Positions 34,451 through 44,017 of a stretch of 64,000 nt of DNA are shown here, piece after piece. The translations under genes and the position numbers were made by a program. The notes beneath the pieces are model-generated. The model saw only the letters and a program-made list of their open reading frames with translations, was not told the DNA's origin and searched no databases. The stretch's first letter is position 1, and every line of letters begins with the position of its first letter. Source of the stretch: Bacillus sp. B-jedd (GTDB lineage Bacteria > Bacillota > Bacilli > Bacillales > Cytobacillaceae); assembly GCF_000821085.1 (NCBI RefSeq), contig NZ_CCXR01000001.1, positions 3,865,001 through 3,929,000 on the forward strand, written 5' to 3'.

Positions 34451-34556
34451 CTGCATACAGTTTTATAAGTTTACAAACATGTTAATAGTTCGCCAAGTCA
34501 TGTCATGCCATCCCACGCCACGCGTCGCCGCACTTAACATCTATAACAAACCTAAG

Positions 34557-35396
34557 TTACTTCTTATACCATCCCAACCCCATCGCGCCTTCACCGAGGT
34601 GGGTGCCGATGACGGGGCCGAAGTAGCTGATCATGAACTCAACGTTTGGAAGTTCTGCTTCGAGCTCCTGTTTCCATTCAATCGCCTCTGCTTCGCGATT
34701 GGCATGGATGATGACCGCCCGGTAGTCACCGCCAGTTGAGGCGGCTTCACTTAGCAGTTCGACGATCCGGTTCATCGCGCGCTTACGGGTGCGGATTTTT
34801 TCAAAAGGAACTATTTTCTTGTCCACGAAGTGCAGGAGTGGCTTAACCTGGAGCAGTCCGCCAATCAACGCCTGCGCGCTTGACAGGCGGCCGCCTCGTT
34901 GAAGATGGGCGAGGTCATCGACCATGAAGTAAGCCCGGACGGACTGCTTCATTTCCTCCAGCCGTCGGTTAATTGCCTCCCCACCTTCTCCATTCAAGGC
35001 CATTTCAGCGGCTTCTAGGACGTAAAAGCCCTGGACCATGCAGCTGATTTCCGAATCGAACGGAAACAGTTTCACACCCTCAACCATCGTCCCTGCTGTT
35101 ACGGCACCCTGGAATGTGCCGCTGATGCCGCTCGATAAGTGGATGCTGACTATCTCGTCAAAATCCTTTGCCAGTTTCTCATACAGCTCCACGTACTGTC
35201 CGATCGGCGGCTGTGAGGTTGTTGGCAGATCCTTTGTTTTTACTTCTTCATAAAACTCACTGGCGGTGATTTCCACTTCTTCCTGGTACGCCTCTTCGCC
35301 AAATATCACATTTAGGGGAATCATATGTATATTCAATTTTTCCCGCAGCTCGCGGGGTATATAAGCGGTACTATCCGTTACAACGGCCGTTTTCAT
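34557..35396 (-). CDS. degV: DegV-family fatty-acid-binding protein
   Basis: 279 residues from the ATG at 35394-35396, downstream of AAGGATGG; the longer frame is unlikely. DegV fold: MKTAVVTDSTAYIPRE with the fatty-acid-binding Thr/Ser residues, LPTTSQPPIGQY (about 58-69), SSGISGTFQGA (about 90-100), and the C-terminal ISYFGPVIGTHLGEGAMGLGW. Proteins of this family bind fatty acids; some act in FakB-type fatty acid kinase systems. Position near degSU matches B. subtilis degV (yviA). Confidence 0.93.
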   Translation of the reverse strand: MKTAVVTDSTAYIPRELREKLNIHMIPLNVIFGEEAYQEEVEITASEFYEEVKTKDLPTTSQPPIGQYVELYEKLAKDFDEIVSIHLSSGISGTFQGAVTAGTMVEGVKLFPFDSEISCMVQGFYVLEAAEMALNGEGGEAINRRLEEMKQSVRAYFMVDDLAHLQRGGRLSSAQALIGGLLQVKPLLHFVDKKIVPFEKIRTRKRAMNRIVELLSEAASTGGDYRAVIIHANREAEAIEWKQELEAELPNVEFMISYFGPVIGTHLGEGAMGLGWYKK

Positions 35397-35471
35397 ATTA
35401 TTTACCATCCTTATCCAGTCATCTTCTCCTATTGTATCGAAAAACCAGCCGGGATGCACCATCCGAACAGA

Positions 35472-35503
35472 AAAACCGCACCCATTGGAGGATGCGGTTC
35501 TTT
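35472..35503 (-). terminator. Terminator after nucleotidase gene
   Basis: On the minus strand AACCGCATCC pairs with GGGTGCGGTT (one G-U pair) across a short loop and is followed by TTTTT. Confidence 0.8.
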
Positions 35504-35565
35504 ATTTACTTGCAAAAGGCGATCCAATATATCTTTTGCAAAATAACGCATGTAGACTAATAGAT

Positions 35566-38500
35566 TTACTTATTCAACTTCACAATCCGGCCTTCGACTG
35601 CCGGGGCGACTGTTCCTTTTGCCTTGATGTATTCTACAAGGGCGTCAAGGTCGGTTACGTGGACTTCACGATTCTTTCCTTCTCTAAGGACGTAATATTC
35701 ATCGCCGCCGTCGGCCATGAAGTTGTTGACCGTCACGGTGTATACCTGGTCGGCAACGATTGGCGTGCCGTCCGTTTTCGTTAACGAAACAATCCGGCTG
35801 CCTTTTGCAAGGGAGTCGTTGTAGGTTACCTTCAAACCTGAGATTTTGAGAATTCTAGCTTTAGAGCCCCACTGCTGTTCAAACAATGTCTTGATTTGCG
35901 CCCCGGTCAGGGTCATGGTCACAAGGTCGTTGCCGAATGGCTGGACTGTGAATGCTTCCTTCCAGGTAATGTCGCCTGCGTCAATGTCCGCTCGCACGCC
36001 GCCCGCGTTCATGAAGGCGAAATCAGTACCGGTATGGGCACGCATGGAATCGGCAATCAGGTTACCCATCGGGGACTCGCCATCCGCATTTTCCGTGCGC
36101 GAAATAGCAGCCGGAGTTGTACCAATTACTACATTCAGGATTGGCGCGACATCGGCGGCATACTTGTCGACGATTGCTTTAATGCTGGCATCAGGAGTGA
36201 TGGTCCTGACCGCATCAACGATAGCCGCTTTTTTGCTGACGATTTCACCATTCCTTGGATCTACAAGCAGGTCGACATCCGAGAAAGCCGTTCCTGAAGA
36301 CCAGGACTGGACAATCAATTTTCCGTCCACAACCGTGTTGGCGTATTGGTGGTTGTGGCCGCCGAAGATGACATCCACTTCGTCATCAATGGAGTTGGCA
36401 ATACCAACAAGTTCTTCAGTCGGATTGGAGCCGTCAACGGCGGAGAGAATTGGATTATGAGCAATGACGACAATCGCTTCAATGCCCTGCGCCTTCAGTT
36501 CCGCGGTGTATTTATTGATTGCTTCCGCTTCATCCGTAAATTCCACTCCTGCGACACCGCTCGCGGTGACGATGGATGGCGTATCGGAAAGCGTCACACC
36601 GATAAAGCCGATTTTCACGCCGCCTCTTTCCAAAATTTTATAAGGTTCGAGAATTGGCTGCTTTGTTTTTGCATCAATGACGTTAGCTGAAACATACGGG
36701 AAAGCCGCTCCTTCAAAGACGCCATATTTCTCGACGGTTTTCGGATGGCTTCCGCCGTTGATGAGGCGAAGCATTTCTGCGACGCCTTCATCGAATTCAT
36801 GGTTGCCGAGTGTCCCGATATCAAAGCCGATTTCATTGAGGATTTCGATTGTCGGCTCATCCTGCAGCAAAGCAGAGACAGGGGCGCTCGCGCCAACCAC
36901 ATCACCAGCGTGCAGCATAATAGTATTGTCAGGGTTTGTTGCTTCACGCGCTTTCAGGTGGGCCGCCAGATACTCTGCACCGCCCGCGTTCTTTGACGCA
37001 CTGAAGGTATCGAGCTGGCCATGAAAGTCATTGATGCCCAACAGCTGTACAGGAACAGCGACAGGCAATTTCAGGCCATATTTTGCAAAATTATTCGCCG
37101 CATCGCCGATATAGGAAATCGGGCTGTTGTCGCTGAGGACCTTGCGCGCATCTGGCGTAGATTCAAACGATACATTTACATCCTTTTCAACAGCAGCAAA
37201 CTGCCAGTTTTGGTCAGCGGAAGGATTGATGGTTCCGGTTGCCAAAATGTAATCAATGATCGCCTGGCGGTTTTCGTCGGGGTACATCGTCACGCCAGTG
37301 TTATTGCGGACTCCAGGGAAAGTGCCGCTTGCACGGTAGTTGTTTGTCGCAACGATGAATTCCTGTTTCGGATCGATTGGCTGGCCGTTGTACTCCAGAT
37401 TTTTGATTCGGTTTGCGGAGGCGTTTAACAAATTGCCTTTTAGGTCATATTTTGCAGGCTCAGTTACATCAATCTCATAGCTGACGCCGTCAATGACATC
37501 ATAGTTATAGGTTGGGAAATCGTTATTCACAAGCGTCTGCTCGCCGGCTTTGTTCACATCGATTCGGTTGAACTGCCCGGCGGACATTTCAAGCCATTCC
37601 TTTACATCCGCACCGGTAACCTTCACGGTTGCGACTGTGTTCGGGTACAGGTACAAGTCGGCCACGTTCTTAATGGCGATTGTTCCGGCTGGAATGTACG
37701 TGTAGTAGCTCGCGCCATTTCGTCCGCCCGCTTTGAACGGAGCACCCGCAGACAGGACTGGCAGGCCTTCTTCCCTAGTTCCAGCAAGCTGCTTTTCAAC
37801 ATACCACTTTTGCGCGTTCGTAACGATTTGGATTGACGGGTCATCCTGGACGAGCGCGAAGTAGCTGTGAATGTCAGCAGTTGTATTGCCGACTGGCTGG
37901 CGAACATAATTCACCGTGCCTTCGTGGGCTTCTTTTACAGCTTTGAGGACAGCCGGATCAGCGTCAACAAGACTCTTTTTCGTAACTGTGTCGTAAATCG
38001 GCCTTAAAGTGTTTTTGGAATCAACCACTGTCCACTTGCCTTTTATTTTCTCTACGACTAGGTCCATGACACCGAGGTTATTGCCCCAGTTGCCAGGCAT
38101 GACGAACGGAACGCCGTTCACGGTTCCTTTTGCCGAGTCAACACCTGGCAGGTCCTTGAAATCGCCAGGGAAAAGTTTGTGGTTATGGCCGGACAGAATC
38201 GCATCGACGCCTTCCACCTTCGTCAGGTCGTAAGCCGCATCTTCCTCCATCTCCTGATAAGCCGCATCCCCCATGCCGGAGTGGGCAAGGACGATGATCA
38301 GGTCAGCGCCATCCGCTTTCATTTTAGGGATATTGGCTTCAACCGATTTCACAATATCCTTTGTAATGACTTTCCCTTCAAGATTAGCCTTGTCCCAAAG
38401 CGTGATTTGCGGAGCAACTGCGCCGATGACACCGACCTTGATCACTTGGGTTTTGCCGGTCCGGTCAGTTACTTTCTTATTGAGAATCTGGTAAGGCTTG

Positions 38501-39051
38501 AAGTAATTCACATCATTGGATGGATCTTTATCGCCATCGTCCTTGAAGACATTCGCATTCACATACGGCATTGGCGCGTCATCAAGCACCTCATCAAGAT
38601 AATCGAGCCCATAGTTGAACTCGTGGTTCCCGACAGTCGCCGCATCATAACCCAGCAGCCCGAGCGCCTCGAATACCGGGTGAACTTCGCCATCCTCAAG
38701 CACATCGACCTTCGCTTTGTAATCGCCAAGCGGATTGCCCTGGATCAGGTCGCCATTATCAAATAGCAGCGAGTTTTTCGATTCAGCTTTAGCCTTCTTA
38801 ATCAAGGTAGCTGTTTTTGCAAAACCAAATTCGTCTGTTGGAGCGTCTTTATAATAATCGTAGTTGTACAGATGAGTATGAATATCCGTCGTGCCCAAAA
38901 TCCTTAAATCTACTTTAAACTTGCCGGCGTCATCCGGCTTTGCCGCATTCGCGTGTCCCCATGACAGAGGCGATGAAAATACGGATAATGCAAGTGCGGC
39001 CGCAGTGACCGTTTTTCCGATCCTATTAAAAGACCCCTTCAAATTGCGCAC
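35566..39051 (-). CDS. Secreted double-domain nucleotidase (2',3'-cyclic phosphodiesterase / 5'-nucleotidase)
   Basis: 1161 residues with a Sec signal peptide (cleavage near GHANA-AK, about residue 36). Two complete metallophosphoesterase plus 5'-nucleotidase units follow. The first (about 45-600) has LGTTDIHTHLYNYDYY, GDLIQGNP, GNHEFNYG and SGHNHKLFPG, the 2',3'-cyclic nucleotide phosphodiesterase/3'-nucleotidase type. The second (about 655-1155) has LGINDFHGQLDT, AGDVVGAS, GNHEFDEG and FGGHNHQYA, the 5'-nucleotidase type. The order corresponds to B. subtilis YfkN, but that protein is longer and has a sortase signal; here the chain ends EGRIVKLNK with no LPXTG, so it may be released. Role: phosphate and nucleoside scavenging outside the cell. 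Confidence 0.93.
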   Translation of the reverse strand: MRNLKGSFNRIGKTVTAAALALSVFSSPLSWGHANAAKPDDAGKFKVDLRILGTTDIHTHLYNYDYYKDAPTDEFGFAKTATLIKKAKAESKNSLLFDNGDLIQGNPLGDYKAKVDVLEDGEVHPVFEALGLLGYDAATVGNHEFNYGLDYLDEVLDDAPMPYVNANVFKDDGDKDPSNDVNYFKPYQILNKKVTDRTGKTQVIKVGVIGAVAPQITLWDKANLEGKVITKDIVKSVEANIPKMKADGADLIIVLAHSGMGDAAYQEMEEDAAYDLTKVEGVDAILSGHNHKLFPGDFKDLPGVDSAKGTVNGVPFVMPGNWGNNLGVMDLVVEKIKGKWTVVDSKNTLRPIYDTVTKKSLVDADPAVLKAVKEAHEGTVNYVRQPVGNTTADIHSYFALVQDDPSIQIVTNAQKWYVEKQLAGTREEGLPVLSAGAPFKAGGRNGASYYTYIPAGTIAIKNVADLYLYPNTVATVKVTGADVKEWLEMSAGQFNRIDVNKAGEQTLVNNDFPTYNYDVIDGVSYEIDVTEPAKYDLKGNLLNASANRIKNLEYNGQPIDPKQEFIVATNNYRASGTFPGVRNNTGVTMYPDENRQAIIDYILATGTINPSADQNWQFAAVEKDVNVSFESTPDARKVLSDNSPISYIGDAANNFAKYGLKLPVAVPVQLLGINDFHGQLDTFSASKNAGGAEYLAAHLKAREATNPDNTIMLHAGDVVGASAPVSALLQDEPTIEILNEIGFDIGTLGNHEFDEGVAEMLRLINGGSHPKTVEKYGVFEGAAFPYVSANVIDAKTKQPILEPYKILERGGVKIGFIGVTLSDTPSIVTASGVAGVEFTDEAEAINKYTAELKAQGIEAIVVIAHNPILSAVDGSNPTEELVGIANSIDDEVDVIFGGHNHQYANTVVDGKLIVQSWSSGTAFSDVDLLVDPRNGEIVSKKAAIVDAVRTITPDASIKAIVDKYAADVAPILNVVIGTTPAAISRTENADGESPMGNLIADSMRAHTGTDFAFMNAGGVRADIDAGDITWKEAFTVQPFGNDLVTMTLTGAQIKTLFEQQWGSKARILKISGLKVTYNDSLAKGSRIVSLTKTDGTPIVADQVYTVTVNNFMADGGDEYYVLREGKNREVHVTDLDALVEYIKAKGTVAPAVEGRIVKLNK

Positions 39052-39111
39052 TCCCCTATTAATCGATTAGGTGCTAGGCACCGCTACTATTTTACCTAGC
39101 AAAAGAATAAC

Positions 39112-39127
39112 TTGTAAACACTTACAA
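39112..39127. promoter_or_regulatory. Palindrome upstream of nucleotidase gene
   Basis: TTGTAA-ACAC-TTACAA, a perfect 6+6 inverted repeat 61 bp upstream of the nucleotidase start. It could be a repressor operator. One TTTACA (PhoP-like) word overlaps it on the minus strand, but no second word at the 11-base period is convincing. Confidence 0.35.
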
Positions 39128-39350
39128 AACGGGAGAATCCGTGTGTTTCCGCTTATTTTTTCTGAAAAAAGTCAATTTTCCCGATAATATACGAACGTTT
39201 TTAGGTATTTATACCCTTCCCGTACACCGTTCTTTTTATTTCGGCAAAAAAAGATTACGAAAAATGAGCGGTTGTACCCGGGGATTTCAGTTTATTAATA
39301 GAGACTAAAGTACCAGGGGTAAATGGAGTTTGGGTTTTATTGGATGGGAA

Positions 39351-39531
39351 GCCTACCCGCTGACGGGATGGCTTGTTCAATTTGTTAATTTAAATGCTGG
39401 CCGCAGAGAATTAAGAGTAAATTGGATTGAGTAACGTATACCGTGATTCCGGGTAAAATTAAAAGTTTACGCATATACCGAATTACGGATAAAAGTAAAA
39501 ATCCACGGATAAAGCTAGCACACTGCTAGCA
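39351..39531 (+). repeat. Composite repeat element D with degenerate palindrome
   Basis: A degenerate palindrome (GCCTACCCG / CGGGATGGC, 39351-39372) is followed by a short array: ACGGATA at 39485 and 39505, 20 bases apart, then GCTAGCAC-ACTGCTAGCA ending at 39531. The order palindrome, array, GCTAGCA is the same as in element B read on its own strand. The 39052-39681 gap has no gene. Confidence 0.65.
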
Positions 39532-39539
39532 CACAACCC

Positions 39540-39576
39540 ATAAAAAAAGAAACACAGGCGCTCACCCGTGTTTCTT
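39540..39576 (-). terminator. Terminator after degU
   Basis: On the minus strand AAGAAACACGGG pairs with CCTGTGTTTCTT (12 bp, one G-U) around TGAGCG, followed by TTTTTAT. It lies 106 bp past the degU stop. Confidence 0.8.
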
Positions 39577-39681
39577 CATGTAAACCAACGCCGAATCATT
39601 TAGATTCAGTTCAAGCGCAGTCATGGTCTTCAATTTTACCTAACGAATACCAAGTAAGGGTTCATTAGAAGCCGCTCAACC

Positions 39682-40368
39682 CTACCGTACCTCTACCCAG
39701 CCGTTCTTAATCGCCACAACGACTGCCTGGGTGCGGTCGTTTACGTTCATTTTCTGCAAAATGTTGCTCACATGGTTTTTAACCGTCTTTTCACTGATAT
39801 AAAGGGCTTCCCCGATGCCGCGGTTACTTTTGCCATCAGCCAGCATCTGAAGGACCTCGCATTCCCTGCGCGTCAGCAAATGGAATGGACGACGGACTTC
39901 AGGGCTCTGCAGGGCGGCTGCAGCGCTTTCTTCGCCCGCCCCAACCAGGCGGCGATATTCATTAACAAGGTTATGGGTCACTTTCGGGTGGAGATACGAT
40001 CCGCCGGCCTCGACGACCTTAACCGCTTCAATAAGCGCATCCGCATCCATTTCCTTCAGCATATACCCTCGCGCTCCAGTTTGAAGCGCATGCATGACGT
40101 AATTTTCATCATCGTGAATCGACAGAATGATGATTTTCGCATCAGGATATTTTTCCATCGCCATCGCCGTAGCTTCGACACCGTTCAAGGTTGGCATATT
40201 TATATCCATAATGATAACGTCCGGATCATACTCACTAATTAAATCCAATACAGCCGTCCCGTCATCGCCCTCCGCCACGACTTCAAAGGACTTCTCAAAT
40301 TCAAGAATCCTTTTCACGCCTTCGCGGAACAGCTGATGGTCATCAACAATCACTATTTTTGTCTTCAT
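39682..40368 (-). CDS. degU: Response regulator DegU
   Basis: 228 residues (B. subtilis DegU has 229). Start ATG at 40366-40368, 8 bases after GAAGGAGG-type sequence. Receiver domain (about 1-125): acidic pair in VDDH, phosphoacceptor Asp in VIIMDINMP (about 56) and Lys in YMLKEMD. A NarL/LuxR-type DNA-binding domain occupies the C-terminus ([36 protein letters not shown]...). With DegS it controls degradative enzymes, competence and motility in relatives. It follows degS by 35 bp. Confidence 0.97.
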   Translation of the reverse strand: MKTKIVIVDDHQLFREGVKRILEFEKSFEVVAEGDDGTAVLDLISEYDPDVIIMDINMPTLNGVEATAMAMEKYPDAKIIILSIHDDENYVMHALQTGARGYMLKEMDADALIEAVKVVEAGGSYLHPKVTHNLVNEYRRLVGAGEESAAAALQSPEVRRPFHLLTRRECEVLQMLADGKSNRGIGEALYISEKTVKNHVSNILQKMNVNDRTQAVVVAIKNGWVEVR

Positions 40369-40403
40369 CACAATCGCCTCCTCCTTCACTGTTGCCTGCC
40401 GCT

Positions 40404-41552
40404 TTATTTTTCTGGCGGAACAGGGATCTGGATGATGACCGCCGCCCCTTGACCCGGTTTGGACGAAATCGCAAACCGGCCTCCCAAAAGATCGACTCTT
40501 TCCTTCATCCCCATAATGCCGAACGAATTGTACTTCCGCTTCTTCTGATCGAAGCCCTTCCCATCGTCCTTCACAATCGCTGTCACCGACGTTTCGGTGA
40601 TTTCCAGCTGTACCTGAATTTCTTTTGCCTCCGCATGCTTCAGCGCATTTTGGACAGACTCCTGGACAAGCCGGAAAAGGGCCACTTCATAATTGGCCGG
40701 AAGCCTCGTTTCCTCTTTCAAAGGTTGGAACGTAATCTTGACAGTTTTGTAATAATCCTCAATCGTCTGCAAGTATTTTTTCAATGTTGGAATAAGGCCA
40801 AGGTCGTCAAGTGCCATCGGGCGCAAGTCATATATGATTCGGCGCACTTCATATAAAGACGTCCGTACCATTTGTTTAAAGCTTCTTATTTCTGCAAAAG
40901 CTGCCTCCTGCCCCTCTTCACGATACACACGTTCGATTAAATCGGAACGCATCATGACATTGGCGAGCATTTGGGCGGGCCCGTCATGGATTTCCCGCGA
41001 CAGTCTCTTGCGCTCCTCTTCCTGCGCTTCGATAATCTTGATGCCAAATTCCTGTTTCAGCTTCGCATCCTCGAGGATTTCACCCATTTCTCTTAAATCA
41101 CTCATTAAATAATTCATCACGACTGAAATTTGGGAAACTAAATGGTCCGCCCTTTCAATCGTATCGCGGATACCGCGCATCCTGCGCATCAAATCTTTTT
41201 TCCGCTCTACCAGCTGCCTTTCGAGCTGCCTGTTCAGGGTCAGTTCCATCTGCAGCTCATGTGCGCGCTCGTAGGCGGAGTGCACCTTTTCTTCTTCATA
41301 ATTCTTAAAGTGTATGCTGATTTCAGAAAGCTCGTCCCTTGCGGTGCGAACCCGATTTTCGAGCCTTTCGCCTTCGCAAATAATCCTGGCAGTAAGATCT
41401 TCCACTTCCGCCAGTTCGGACTTCAGCCTTTCATAATCCAATCGGGACTGTTCCCCAATCGTATAAATTTCCTTCTTGCTACGCTCGACCGATTCGATCA
41501 TCCTGTTCAGGATGGTGTCGAGTGTTTTCGTGTCAAAATCCTTAATTTTCAT
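40404..41552 (-). CDS. degS: Sensor histidine kinase DegS
   Basis: 382 residues, cytoplasmic: no membrane segment is visible. An N-terminal coiled-coil sensor part (about 1-175) is followed by the HisKA_3 phosphoacceptor motif [16 protein letters not shown] (His near residue 189) and a HATPase domain (NALKHAEA N-box, [23 protein letters not shown]). Same length and layout as B. subtilis DegS. It is the first gene of degSU, with a promoter at 41610-41638. Confidence 0.97.
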   Translation of the reverse strand: MKIKDFDTKTLDTILNRMIESVERSKKEIYTIGEQSRLDYERLKSELAEVEDLTARIICEGERLENRVRTARDELSEISIHFKNYEEEKVHSAYERAHELQMELTLNRQLERQLVERKKDLMRRMRGIRDTIERADHLVSQISVVMNYLMSDLREMGEILEDAKLKQEFGIKIIEAQEEERKRLSREIHDGPAQMLANVMMRSDLIERVYREEGQEAAFAEIRSFKQMVRTSLYEVRRIIYDLRPMALDDLGLIPTLKKYLQTIEDYYKTVKITFQPLKEETRLPANYEVALFRLVQESVQNALKHAEAKEIQVQLEITETSVTAIVKDDGKGFDQKKRKYNSFGIMGMKERVDLLGGRFAISSKPGQGAAVIIQIPVPPEK

Positions 41553-41609
41553 CGCTTTCTCCGCCTCGCCTAAACTCCGTTACGGATCGGCCAGAAACGG
41601 CAAATCCTT

Positions 41610-41638
41610 TTATCCCTAGTTTATCGTGAAAGGGTCAA
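41610..41638 (-). promoter_or_regulatory. Sigma-A promoter candidate for degSU
   Basis: Minus strand: TTGACC (41633-41638), 17-base spacer, GGATAA (41610-41615), about 60 bases before the degS ATG. The rest of the 41553-42167 gap is AT-rich to 41970 and then contains the GC-rich dispersed repeat; no gene is seen. Confidence 0.5.
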
Positions 41639-41977
41639 CGAGACTATACCCTAAATGGCAGAATTGCCGAATTTCACCAAAAACCGGCAAAACGATTCAC
41701 GATTGCTTTCTCTATCTAAATCCTTTAGCCTATAGAAAGAGATGCTAAACATGGAATGAGTAGGTTTTTATGACTAAGCGGGAATCAAAATGCCTTAAGT
41801 TTTTTGTTTCTACTATGTAGGCAGTCATAATTATATCATGACAACTTTTCTCAATGTTGTAATAAACTCTAATTTTTGGCTAAAAGGGCCTATTTACAGG
41901 TTGGGAAATATTTAAATTTGGGTAGTTATATAGCTAAATAGGTTGAATTGGAAATTTCTATACAAACATTACTTGCT

Positions 41978-42106
41978 GTTGATTTCCGCTCCCGCCACTT
42001 CGCTTTCCGCGGGGCGCCAGTGGAGCCTCCTCGGCGCGAGCGCCTGTGGGGTCTCCACTTGCCGCTGCATCCCGCCGGAGTCTACGTGCCTTCCGCTCCA
42101 ATCAAC
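41978..42106. repeat. GC-rich ~130-bp dispersed-type repeat
   Basis: A GC-rich island in AT-rich surroundings, bounded by inverted ends GTTGATT (41978-41984) and AATCAAC (42100-42106), with internal segments such as CGCGGGGCGCCAGTGGAGCC and CTGTGGGGTCTCCAC that can fold. The wording closely resembles the GC-rich intergenic repeat found many times in Bacillaceae genomes (recognised from memory). Only one copy is in this window. Confidence 0.6.
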
Positions 42107-42167
42107 TGCCTTGCTTGCTAATCTTAGGAACTTTATTTCAACCTTTTTACAGGAAAGGAGTCAGGTT

Positions 42168-42803
42168 ATGCTGGCTGTTTACCATACTGTGAAACAAACT
42201 GGATCGCATGAGATAAATATCGAAAGGTCACGTTTCATTGCCCATGTGGCGCGGGCCGAGACTGAAGAAGAAGCTCAGGCATTTATTGCGGATATTAAAA
42301 AGCAGCACTGGAATGCAACCCACAACTGCTCCGCCTATCTCATCGGCGAAAACGACCACATCCAGAAAGCTAATGATGACGGGGAACCGAGCGGAACAGC
42401 GGGAGTTCCGATGCTCGAGGTTTTGAAAAAGAAAAAGTTAAAGGATACGGTTGTCGTTGTGACAAGATACTTTGGCGGCATCAAGCTCGGTGCCGGCGGC
42501 CTTATCCGAGCTTACGGAAAAGCCACCTCGGAGGCCCTCACAGAAATAGGGATCGTCGAACGGAGACTGATGCGGGTTATTCACACGACAATTGACTACA
42601 CCCTGCTTGGAAAAGTCGAAAATGAACTCCGCTCCTCGCCTTATCAAATAAAGGAGATCCATTATCTTGATAAGGTGGAGATTGAAACGTATGTAGAGGA
42701 AGAGAAACAAGAGGAGTTCATTGCGTCGATAGTCAATCTGACAAGTGGACAATGCCAGACTCGATCAGGTGTATTGGTTTACCTTGAAACCAGTATATCG
42801 TGA
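42168..42803 (+). CDS. yvyE: YigZ/IMPACT-family protein YvyE
   Basis: 211 residues from the ATG at 42168, 7 bases after AAAGGAG; the open frame upstream runs through the GC-rich repeat and is not real. UPF0029 (IMPACT) domain: ERSRFIAHVARAETEEEAQAFI, HWNATHNCSAYLIG, DDGEPSGTAGVPML and RYFGGIKLGAGGLIRAYG are the family hallmarks, followed by the C-terminal DUF1949 domain (about 140-205). Homologues bind ribosomes or regulate translation; a precise function is not known. Its place opposite degS is the same as in B. subtilis. Confidence 0.93.
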   Translation: MLAVYHTVKQTGSHEINIERSRFIAHVARAETEEEAQAFIADIKKQHWNATHNCSAYLIGENDHIQKANDDGEPSGTAGVPMLEVLKKKKLKDTVVVVTRYFGGIKLGAGGLIRAYGKATSEALTEIGIVERRLMRVIHTTIDYTLLGKVENELRSSPYQIKEIHYLDKVEIETYVEEEKQEEFIASIVNLTSGQCQTRSGVLVYLETSIS

Positions 42804-42928
42804 CCAAGATTGGTACAAGATTGCATTTATTGTAATAAAAGCTTATTGCTGTCAATTCAATTGTAGTATTATAATAGGAAGTTGTAGCATGATTAATTTC
42901 TTAAAATCCAACTTTAGGAGATACTAAA

Positions 42929-43936
42929 TTGAATACTCAAACTCGTATAACTAATAAATCAATAAGGAAGAAAAAACGAAAAAGACGTATTTTCTTTTTC
43001 ATCACTCTTCCCCTCACGTTAATTTTGCTTAGCGGCATTACGTATGGAGCCTTCCTTTTTGCAAAAGCGGCCAATATTATGGAAGCGTCAAATCAGGAAT
43101 TGAAGCGCGGCGATCAGTCCGCCAAGCGGGTGGAAAAGGTCAGCCCGAAGCATGATAACATATCTGTCCTGATTATGGGCGTGGACGACAGCGGCAAAAG
43201 ACAGTTTGGCTCCGCTACCCGGACAGACTCTTTGATTCTCGCTACTTTTAACCGAAACGACAAGTCAGTCAAAATGGTCAGCATCCCCCGGGATTCCTAT
43301 GTCTATGTCCCGGTTGAGGGCAAAAAGGATAAGATAACTCACGCCCATGCATTTGGCGGGGTGGACGGAACGATTGAAACCGTTGAAGAAACATTTGATA
43401 TTCCTGTAGATTACTTTGTTAAGTTGAACTTCGATGCCTTTATCGATGTCGTCGAGGCATTAGGCGGCATCACGGTTGATGTGCCTGTTACGTTTACCGA
43501 GCAGGACAGCAAGGACCGGGGCGGGGCAATTACCCTTTACGAAGGAAAACAGCATCTTGATGGCGAGCAGGCGCTCGCACTCGCAAGGACAAGGAAAATC
43601 GATAATGATATAGAGCGCGGTAAACGGCAGCAGCTTGTTTTAAAGGCTATCATTGACAAAGCCATTTCCGCAGGATCAATCACCAAGTATGGAGAACTGA
43701 TGCAGGCACTTGGCGACAATATCAGCACGAACTTCAAGTTTGGTGAAATTCTATCACTCTATGATTATGCTCTGACAGGATTGGATATAGAATCCCTTAC
43801 CCTAGAAGGAGCGGATTCCTATATTGGAAGAGTCTATTACTATCAGTTGGATGAACATGCATTAGCTAACATGTCCAATGAATTAAAGGAACATCTCGGA
43901 CTAAAAGCATCCGACGTAAAATCTACCACCGAATAA
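42929..43936 (+). CDS. LCP-family (LytR-CpsA-Psr) wall teichoic acid transferase
   Basis: 335 residues from a TTG start 9 bases after TAGGAGA. A basic N-terminus (KSIRKKKRKRR), one membrane helix (about 21-43) and an extracellular LCP domain with ISVLIMGVDDSG, SATRTDSLILATFN, VSIPRDSYVYVP, DYFVKLNFDAFIDVVEALGGI and ALALARTRKIDNDIERGKRQQ. These Arg/Asp residues bind polyprenyl pyrophosphate. LCP enzymes (TagT, TagU, TagV in B. subtilis) attach wall teichoic acid to peptidoglycan. Its location beside tagO fits that job; which of the three it equals cannot be decided here. Confidence 0.93.
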   Translation: MNTQTRITNKSIRKKKRKRRIFFFITLPLTLILLSGITYGAFLFAKAANIMEASNQELKRGDQSAKRVEKVSPKHDNISVLIMGVDDSGKRQFGSATRTDSLILATFNRNDKSVKMVSIPRDSYVYVPVEGKKDKITHAHAFGGVDGTIETVEETFDIPVDYFVKLNFDAFIDVVEALGGITVDVPVTFTEQDSKDRGGAITLYEGKQHLDGEQALALARTRKIDNDIERGKRQQLVLKAIIDKAISAGSITKYGELMQALGDNISTNFKFGEILSLYDYALTGLDIESLTLEGADSYIGRVYYYQLDEHALANMSNELKEHLGLKASDVKSTTE

Positions 43937-43943
43937 TAAAAAA

Positions 43944-43986
43944 ACGGGCTAAAAGAGATTCATTTCTCATTTAGCCCGTCTTTTAT
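43944..43986. terminator. Bidirectional terminator between LCP gene and tagO
   Basis: Stem ACGGGCTAAA-GAGA / TCTC-TTTAGCCCGT (43944-43979) followed by CTTTTATT; preceded by seven A for the opposite direction. Confidence 0.85.
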
Positions 43987-44017
43987 TAATAAAGACTGGA
44001 TAAGCAGACCAGTCTTT

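Noticed and set aside
41943..42167. N-terminal extension of yvyE
   Set aside because: It runs through the GC-rich repeat, has many Cys/Pro/Ser residues and a good ribosome binding site precedes the internal ATG at 42168.
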